Part shown: positions 59,401-64,000 of the stretch, piece by piece
Layout of the letters: each line of letters starts with the position of its first letter
Position numbering within the stretch: position 1 is the stretch's first letter
Assembly: GCA_932294295.1 (NCBI GenBank)
Contig: OW028585.1
Location: 20,932,912-20,996,911 of the forward strand
Direction: 5' to 3'
DNA from: Alitta virens
Taxonomy: Eukaryota > Annelida > Polychaeta > Phyllodocida > Nereididae
Length of the DNA stretch: 64,000 nucleotides
Made by a program: the position numbers and the translations under genes
The notes under the pieces: model-generated
The model's input: the letters and a program-made list of their open reading frames with translations, nothing else
What the model was told of the DNA's origin: nothing
The model's database searches: none

Positions 59401-60639
59401 TCGAACATTTCAGAATTGTCAAACTCAATTTTCATTCAAACCAAAATGGTTGGACTGAGTGTTTGATTAACTCAGATTGGTCAAACAGAATGTCTGATCA
59501 ACTCAGAATAGTCAGACTCAATAATAGATCATTTCAGAATTGTCAAAGTCACTGTACATTCAAATCAAAATGGTTGGACTCAATGTTTGATTAGCTCAGA
59601 ATGGTCATACTAAATGTTTGACCAAATCAGAATAGTCAAACTCAATGATAGAACTTTTCAGAATTGTCAAACTCGATTTTCAATCAAACCAAAATGGTTG
59701 GACTCAATGTTTGATTAGCTCAGAATAGTCATACTAAATGTTTGACCAAATCAGAATAGTCAAACTCAATGATCGAACATTTCAGAATTGTCAAACTCAA
59801 TTTTTAATCAAACCAAAATGGTTGGACTCAATGTTTGATTATCTCAGAATGGTCATACTGAATGTTTGATCAACTCAGAATAGTCAGACTCAATGATCGA
59901 TCATCTCAGAATTGTCAAACTCAATGATCGAACATTTCAGAATTGTCAAACTCAATTTTCATTCAAACCAAAATGGTTGGACTCAATGTTTGATTAATTC
60001 AGAATGGTCATACTGAATGTTTGATCAACTCAGAATAGTCAAACTCAATGATTGAACATTTCAGAATTGTCAAACTCAATTTTCAATCAAACCAAAATGG
60101 TTGGACTCAATGTATGATTAGCTCAGAATAGTCATACTAAATGTTTGACCAAATCAGAATAGGCAAACTCAATGATCTAACATTTCAGAATTGTCAAACT
60201 CAATTTTTAATCAAACCAAAATGGTTGGACTCAATGTTTGATTAATTCAGAATGGTCATACTGAATGTTTGATCAACTCAGAAAAGTCAAACTCAATGAT
60301 CGAACATTTCAGAATTGCCAAACTCAATTTTCATCCAAACCAAAATGGTTGGACTCAATGTTTGATTAATTCAGAATGGTCATACTGAATGTTTGATCAA
60401 CTCAGAATAGTCAAACTCAATGATCGAACATTTCAGAATTGTCAAACTCAATTTTCATTCAAACCAAAATGGTTGGACTCAATGTTTGATTAATTCAGAA
60501 TGGTCATACTGAATGTTTGATCAACTCAGAAAAGTCAAACTCAATGATCGAACATTTCAGAATTGCCAAACTCAATTTTCATCCAAACCAAAATGGTTGG
60601 ACTCAATGTTTGATTAATTCAGAATGGTCATACTGAATG
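56461..60639 (+). repeat. Satellite stretch with two TCCAAG blocks
   Basis: TCCAAGAATTGTG monomers lie at 56,494 and 59,377, exactly 2,883 bp (93 x 31) apart. Both neighbourhoods lack the 1-bp deletion seen near 29,360, 47,865 and 50,218. Between them is a mosaic with the GACCGAATC and TCCGAATTG haplotypes. The gaps of up to 74 codons between stops here are satellite by-products. Confidence 0.84.
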
Positions 60640-60890
60640 TTTGATCAACTCAGAATAGTCAAACTCAATGATCGAACTTTTCAGAATTGTCAAACTCAAT
60701 GACGAACATTTCAGAATTGTCAAACTCAATTTTCATTCAAACGAAAGTGGTTGGACTCATTGTTTGATTAATTCAGAATGGTCATACTGAATGTTTGACC
60801 AAATCAGAATAGTCAAACTCAATGATCGAACATTTCAGAATTGTCAAACTCAATTTTCAATCAAACCAAAATGGTTGGACTGAATGTTTG
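60640..60890 (+). repeat. Domain-I-type haplotype inside domain II
   Basis: Carries the rare combination GATCGAACTTTTC, CAATGACGAAC (1-bp deletion), AAAGTGGTTGG and CTCATTGTTTG, otherwise seen together at about 3,565-3,670 and 5,160-5,260. Only one extra change (AAACGAAAG) separates them. It is followed by ordinary units up to 61,486. Confidence 0.85.
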
Positions 60891-61486
60891 ATTAACTCAG
60901 ATTGGTCAAACAGAATGTCTGATCAACTTAGAATAGTCAGACTCAATGATCGATCATCTCAGAATTGTCAAACTCAATGATCGAACATTTCGGAATTGTC
61001 AAACTCAATTTTCATTCAAACCAAAATGGTTGGACTCAATGTTTGATTAGCTCAGAATGGTCATACTAAATGTTTGACCAAATCAGAATAGTCAAACTCA
61101 ATGATCGAACATTTCAGAATTGTCAAACTCAATAATCGATCATTTCAGAATTGTCAAAGTCAGTGTACATTCAAATCAAAATGGTTGGACTCAATGTTTG
61201 ATTAGCTCAGAATGGTCATACTAAATGTTTGACCAAATCAGAATAGTCAAACTCAATGATCGAACATTTCAGAATTGTCAAACTCAATTTTCATTCAAAC
61301 CAAAATGGTTGGACTCAATGTTTGATTAACTCAGATTGGTCAAACACAATGTTTGATGAACTCAGAATAGTCAGACTCAATGATCATTTCAGAATTGTCA
61401 AAGTCAGTGTATATTCAAATCAAAATGGTTGGACTCAATGTTTGATTAACTCAGAATGGTCATACTGAATGTTTGATCAACTCAGA

Positions 61487-62220
61487 ATAGTCAGACTCAA
61501 TGATCGATCATCTCAGAATTGTCAAACTCAGTGTTCATTCTAATCAGAATCATCGGACTCAATGTTTGATTAGGTCAGAATAGTCAGACACAATGTTAAA
61601 TTAGCTCAGAATGGTTATACTCAATGTTTGATCAATTCAGAATTATCAAACTCAATGGTCGATTATTTCTGAATTGTCAAACTCAGAATAGTCAAACTCA
61701 ATGATCGATCATTTCAGAATTGCCAAACTCAGTGTTCATTAAAATCAGAACGGTTGGAATGAATGTTTGATTAGCTTAGAATAGTCAGACTCAAAGTTTA
61801 ATCAACTCAGAATAGTTCAACTCAATGATCGATCATCTCAGAATTGTCAAACTCAGTGTTCATTCAAATCAGAATTTTGGACTAAATGTCTGATTTGGTC
61901 AGAATAGTCAGACTCAATGTTTAATTAGCTCAGAATGGTTATACTCAATGTTTGATCAACTCAGAATAGTCAAACTCAATGATCGATTATTTCTGAATTG
62001 TCAAACTCAGTATACACTCAAATCAGAATGGTCAGACTCAATGTTTGATGAGCTCAGATTTGTCATACTCAAAGATTAATCAAATTGGAATAGTCAAACT
62101 CAATGATTGAACATCACAGAATAGTCAAACTCAATGATCGATCATATCAGAATTGTCAAACTCAGTGTTCATTATTTCTTTGATTAGCTCAGAATAGTCA
62201 GATTCAAAGTTTAATCAACT
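61487..62220 (+). repeat. Diverged array edge, transition zone
   Basis: Monomers are still about 31 bp but differ from the main array and from one another. Examples are GGTTATACTCAATG, CAGACACAATG, AAAGTTTAATCAAC and ATTTCTGAATTG. Irregular indels appear: a 2-bp loss near 61,687, a shortened monomer near 61,876, and a truncated monomer near 62,173 (CATTATTTCTTTG). A 4-bp loss lies just upstream at about 61,383. The D-position monomers here begin TCAGAAT, not CCAAAAT. Confidence 0.88.
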
Positions 62221-62499
62221 CAGAATAGTCAAACACAATGATCGATCATCTCAGAATTGTCAAACTCAGTGTTCATTCTAATCAGAATCATCAGACTCAA
62301 TGTTTGATTAGGTCAGAATAGTCAGACACAATGTTTAATTAGCTCAGAATGGTTATACTCAATCTTTGATCAATTCAGAATTATCAAACTCAATGATCGA
62401 TCATTTCAGAATTGTCAAACTCAGTATACACTCAAATCAGAATGGTCAGAATCAATGTTTGATAAGCTCAGATTTGTCATACTTAAAGTTTAATCAACT
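62221..62499 (+). repeat. 279-bp edge repeat (9-mer), copy 1
   Basis: Nine 31-bp monomers distinct from A-B-C-D. The unit contains, in order, GATCGATCATC, GTTCATTCTAAT, CAGAATCATCAGAC, CAGACACAATG, GGTTATACTC, ATTATCAAAC, GTATACACTC, GATAAGCTC and CATACTTAAAG. Confidence 0.93.
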
Positions 62500-62778
62500 C
62501 AGAATAGTTCAACTCAATGATCGATCATCTCAGAATTGTCAAACTCAGTGTTCATTCTAATCAGAATCATCAGACTCAATGTTTGATTAGGTCAGAATAG
62601 TCAGACACAATGTTTAATTAGCTCAGAATGGTTATACTCAATCTTTGATCAATTCAGAATTATCAAACTCAATGATCGATCATTTCAGAATTGTCAAACT
62701 CAGTATACACTCAAATCAGAATGGTCGGACTCAATGTTTGATAAGCTCAGATTTGTCATACTTAAAGTTTAATCAACT
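62500..62778 (+). repeat. 279-bp edge repeat (9-mer), copy 2
   Basis: Exact 279-bp tandem follow-on of copy 1, differing at a few bases (AGTTCAACTC for AGTCAAACAC, GGTCGGACTC for GGTCAGAATC). Confidence 0.93.
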
Positions 62779-62873
62779 CAGAATAGTTCAACTCAATGAT
62801 CGATCATCTCAGAATTGTCAAATTCAGTGTTCATTCAAATCAGAATTATCGGACTCAATGTTTGATTAGGTCA
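62779..62873 (+). repeat. 279-bp edge repeat, partial copy 3, and array end
   Basis: Three monomers plus the first bases of a fourth. The last full 31-mer is 62,840-62,870, ending GATTAGG. The next begins TCA and then passes abruptly into non-satellite sequence (TAACCTCC). No target-site duplication or transposon end is visible at this boundary. Confidence 0.92.
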
Positions 62874-63396
62874 TAACCTCCAAAAATATCACATAGACAT
62901 CGAAGTCTGGGAAAGTCGTAGCAACTGATGCACCATAGTAGGGTAGTATATTCGATCACTATAGTTATGGGATGGTAAATATATAGTATCTGAATAATAG
63001 TATGTTTCTACTGCGCGTATATCCAAGTTCATAATAGTTACTTATGAAATTAACAGAAGTATGAAGTTGTGACTTCATTATAATCTTTTATTCATGCTTA
63101 ACAGGCATACCATGTGCTAAAAATTAAGCTAATGCAACTTGCAAATTTTAGTCATACATATATAGCAATACTTTTTAATTATACTGATGATTTCAGACTG
63201 TTAAAAAGGGCATGCACACATATTTGGACTGTATACATATAGCGTATATTACATCATATATTAAACTGAAAATCAAACATAACCAAAAAAAAAGCATAAC
63301 CTCTCATTTGATTAACACCTCTCACTGAGCGATAAAGTAGTGATTACACAATCATTAAACGCCAGATCAAAAAGAACTATTGAATCAGTGACACCC
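62874..63396. other. AT-rich flank, no gene recognised
   Basis: Non-satellite, AT-rich sequence. I see no reading frame of meaningful length, no tRNA or rRNA and no recognised transposon. The only local structure noted is a 7-bp inverted repeat with a 4-base loop at 63,061-63,078 (ATGAAGT, TGTG, ACTTCAT), which is likely to be chance. Confidence 0.7.
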
Positions 63397-63398
63397 TG

Positions 63399-63527
63399 TG
63401 ACCTCATGAGTGACATACTACCTCACCTCACGTGACCTCATTTAGCTGCCTTGATGTGAACACATATTGTCATTTGCTAGGTGTGTCATTTTGGTGTTAA
63501 CTTGGGAGGGGGCAAAAATGACCTCAT
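63399..63527. promoter_or_regulatory. Cluster of three TGACCTCAT motifs
   Basis: TGACCTCAT occurs at 63,399-63,407, 63,433-63,441 and 63,519-63,527. The second overlaps TCACGTGA (63,428-63,435), an E-box-type CACGTG palindrome. TGACCT is the complement of the AGGTCA nuclear-receptor half-site, and TGACCTCA is one base from the CRE palindrome. No promoter or transcript is visible, so a regulatory role is speculative; the motif could be the remnant of a dispersed repeat. Confidence 0.25.
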
Positions 63528-63730
63528 GTTGAGCTTTTAAAATGTGTGCAGTTATAATTCGACCAAATTGGATCACTCATAATAAGGGAAATATGATTTT
63601 TTTTTTTCATAATAAAAAAAGTTGCTCAAATTTACAATATCTATACTTTGTAGCTTTTTAAATCTCCACTTTATGTCTAAGTTAGTCATTGGTATAAATT
63701 TCAGCTTTCAATAATTTAATCCAGCATATG
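63528..63730. other. AT-rich flank with T11/A7 runs
   Basis: No gene is seen. A T11 run (63,597-63,607) and an A7 run (63,614-63,620) are separated by six bases and could form a weak A:T hairpin. AATAAA at 63,611 sits in the A-rich run and has no gene upstream to serve. Confidence 0.6.
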
Positions 63731-63808
63731 CTATCTATCTACCTAACTACCTCTCTATCTATCTGTCTATCTATCTATCTATCTATCTATCTATATCTAA
63801 CTATCTAA

Positions 63809-63839
<31 letters not shown>

Positions 63840-63931
63840 CCTACCTACCTATCTACCTATCTATCTGTCTATCTGTCTATCTGTCTATCCATCTATCCAT
63901 CTATCTATCTATATATCTGTCTATCTATCTG
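63731..63931. repeat. (CTAT)n / (GATA)n microsatellite
   Basis: About 200 bp of tetranucleotide repeat, roughly 50 units, mostly CTAT with interspersed CTAC, CTGT and CCAT units and a few AT-only slips (CTATATCTAA, CTATATATC). The interruptions show an old, compound locus. On the minus strand it reads GATA-type repeats. Confidence 0.97.
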
Positions 63932-64000
63932 TGTGTTAACATATTTCTCTTTACCTTAAGTGCTGCTTGATATGAAAAAGTTAGCCCCCTCACATGGATA
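63932..64000. other. Short flank at right edge, nothing recognised
   Basis: 69 bases of non-repetitive sequence after the microsatellite; too short to assign. Confidence 0.6.

Larger units (their letters stand above)
20271..61486 (+). repeat. Satellite domain II
   Basis: Same monomer, orientation and tetramer plan as domain I, with additional subtypes: C ending TTTTAATCAAA; a linked trio (AAAAGTC in B, TTGCC in C head, CATCCAAACC in C tail); CAGATTTGTC followed by CTCTATG; GTTTGACCGAATC with CAAAGATCG; and the TCCAAGAATTGTG monomer. It contains the largest recent duplications of the window. No coding or mobile sequence was seen. Confidence 0.75.
1..62873 (+). repeat. 31-bp satellite array (whole)
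   Basis: Contiguous head-to-tail 31-bp monomers, about 2,030 copies, all in one orientation, with no inserted element seen. Four main types follow each other. Type A has head TCAGAATGGTCATACTGAAT, then tail GTTTGATCAAC. Type B has head TCAGAATAGTCAAACTCAAT, then tail GATCGAACATT. Type C has head TCAGAATTGTCAAACTCAAT, then tail TTTCATTCAAA. Type D has head CCAAAATGGTTGGACTCAAT, then tail GTTTGATTAAT. A-B-C-D makes a 124-bp unit with 39 G+C bases (about 31%). Variants include A ending GACCAAA or GATGAAC, B ending GATCGATCATC, C ending TTTCAATCAAA, TTTTAATCAAA or TTTCATCCAAA, and D ending GATTAGC, GATTATC or GATTAAC. An extra B-tailed C monomer (TCAGAATTG head, GATCGAACATT tail) often makes the unit a pentamer. 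The array continues past base 1. No family name is recognised; heterochromatic or centromeric satellite is an inference. Confidence 0.98.

Noticed and set aside
1..62873. CRISPR array (about 31-bp direct repeats)
   Set aside because: The repeats are contiguous with no unique spacers, there are thousands of copies, and no cas genes are present.
1..62873. CENP-B box
   Set aside because: The mammalian box needs TTCG followed by a CGGG core. No monomer contains CGGG, and the main CpG context is ATCGA.
1..62873. Bacterial-type promoter (TTGACA on the minus strand, from TGTCAA)
   Set aside because: TGTCAA is part of the C-type and related monomer heads, so it is repeated throughout the array by default. 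No matching -10 element or gene follows, and the window looks eukaryotic.
1..62873. Transposon or retroelement insertion within the array
   Set aside because: I looked for breaks in the 31-bp pattern and found only small indels and joins between satellite blocks; no foreign segment interrupts it.
62874..63060. tRNA- or SINE-like segment just after the array
   Set aside because: Short GC-richer pieces (GTCTGGGAAAGTCG, GATGCACCATAG) hinted at it, but no cloverleaf, A/B box pair or tail repeat could be supported.
63061..63078. Hairpin ATGAAGT-TGTG-ACTTCAT as a functional RNA or terminator
   Set aside because: A 7-bp stem is expected by chance in a kilobase of AT-rich DNA, and nothing around it supports transcription.
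63608..63620. Polyadenylation signal AATAAA
   Set aside because: It is a chance match in an A/T-rich stretch with no coding region upstream.

Overview
The window is almost entirely one satellite DNA array from a eukaryotic, probably animal, genome. I find no gene in it. Bases 1-62,873 are an uninterrupted head-to-tail array of a 31-bp monomer, roughly 2,030 copies, all in one orientation. No transposon, RNA gene or credible coding region interrupts it. Bases 62,874-64,000 are AT-rich single-copy-looking flank ending in a (CTAT)n microsatellite. The array runs off the left edge, so its true length exceeds 62.9 kb; the right edge of the array is in the window. The sequence does not let me name the species: a long homogeneous satellite, AT richness and an interrupted tetranucleotide microsatellite fit many animals.

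Scale 1 is the 31-bp monomer, with a conserved ~20-bp head (TCAGAATnGTCAnACTCAAT) and a variable ~11-bp tail. Scale 2 is a 124-bp tetramer of monomer types called A, B, C and D here, about 31% G+C, often expanded by an extra B-like monomer. Scale 3 is kilobase blocks copied in tandem or nearby: 1,594, 1,829, 3,874, 4,650, 1,519, 5,766 and 2,479 bp. These are multiples of 31 apart from a few identifiable indels. This is the pattern left by repeated unequal exchange or amplification in register.

Region by region: 1-~20,270 (domain I) uses one inventory of monomer subtypes and holds the 1,594-bp and 1,829-bp tandem duplications. ~20,270-61,486 (domain II) adds subtypes I did not see in domain I and holds the 4,650, 1,519, 5,766 and 2,479-bp duplications. 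61,487-62,873 is a diverged edge built on a different 9-monomer (279-bp) repeat. 62,874-63,730 is non-repetitive flank with three copies of TGACCTCAT. 63,731-63,931 is the microsatellite.

The open reading frames in the window (75 codons or fewer) are chance gaps between stops inside the satellite and recur only because the DNA recurs. No function can be assigned from sequence alone. Centromeric, pericentromeric or other heterochromatic satellite are the reasonable hypotheses.
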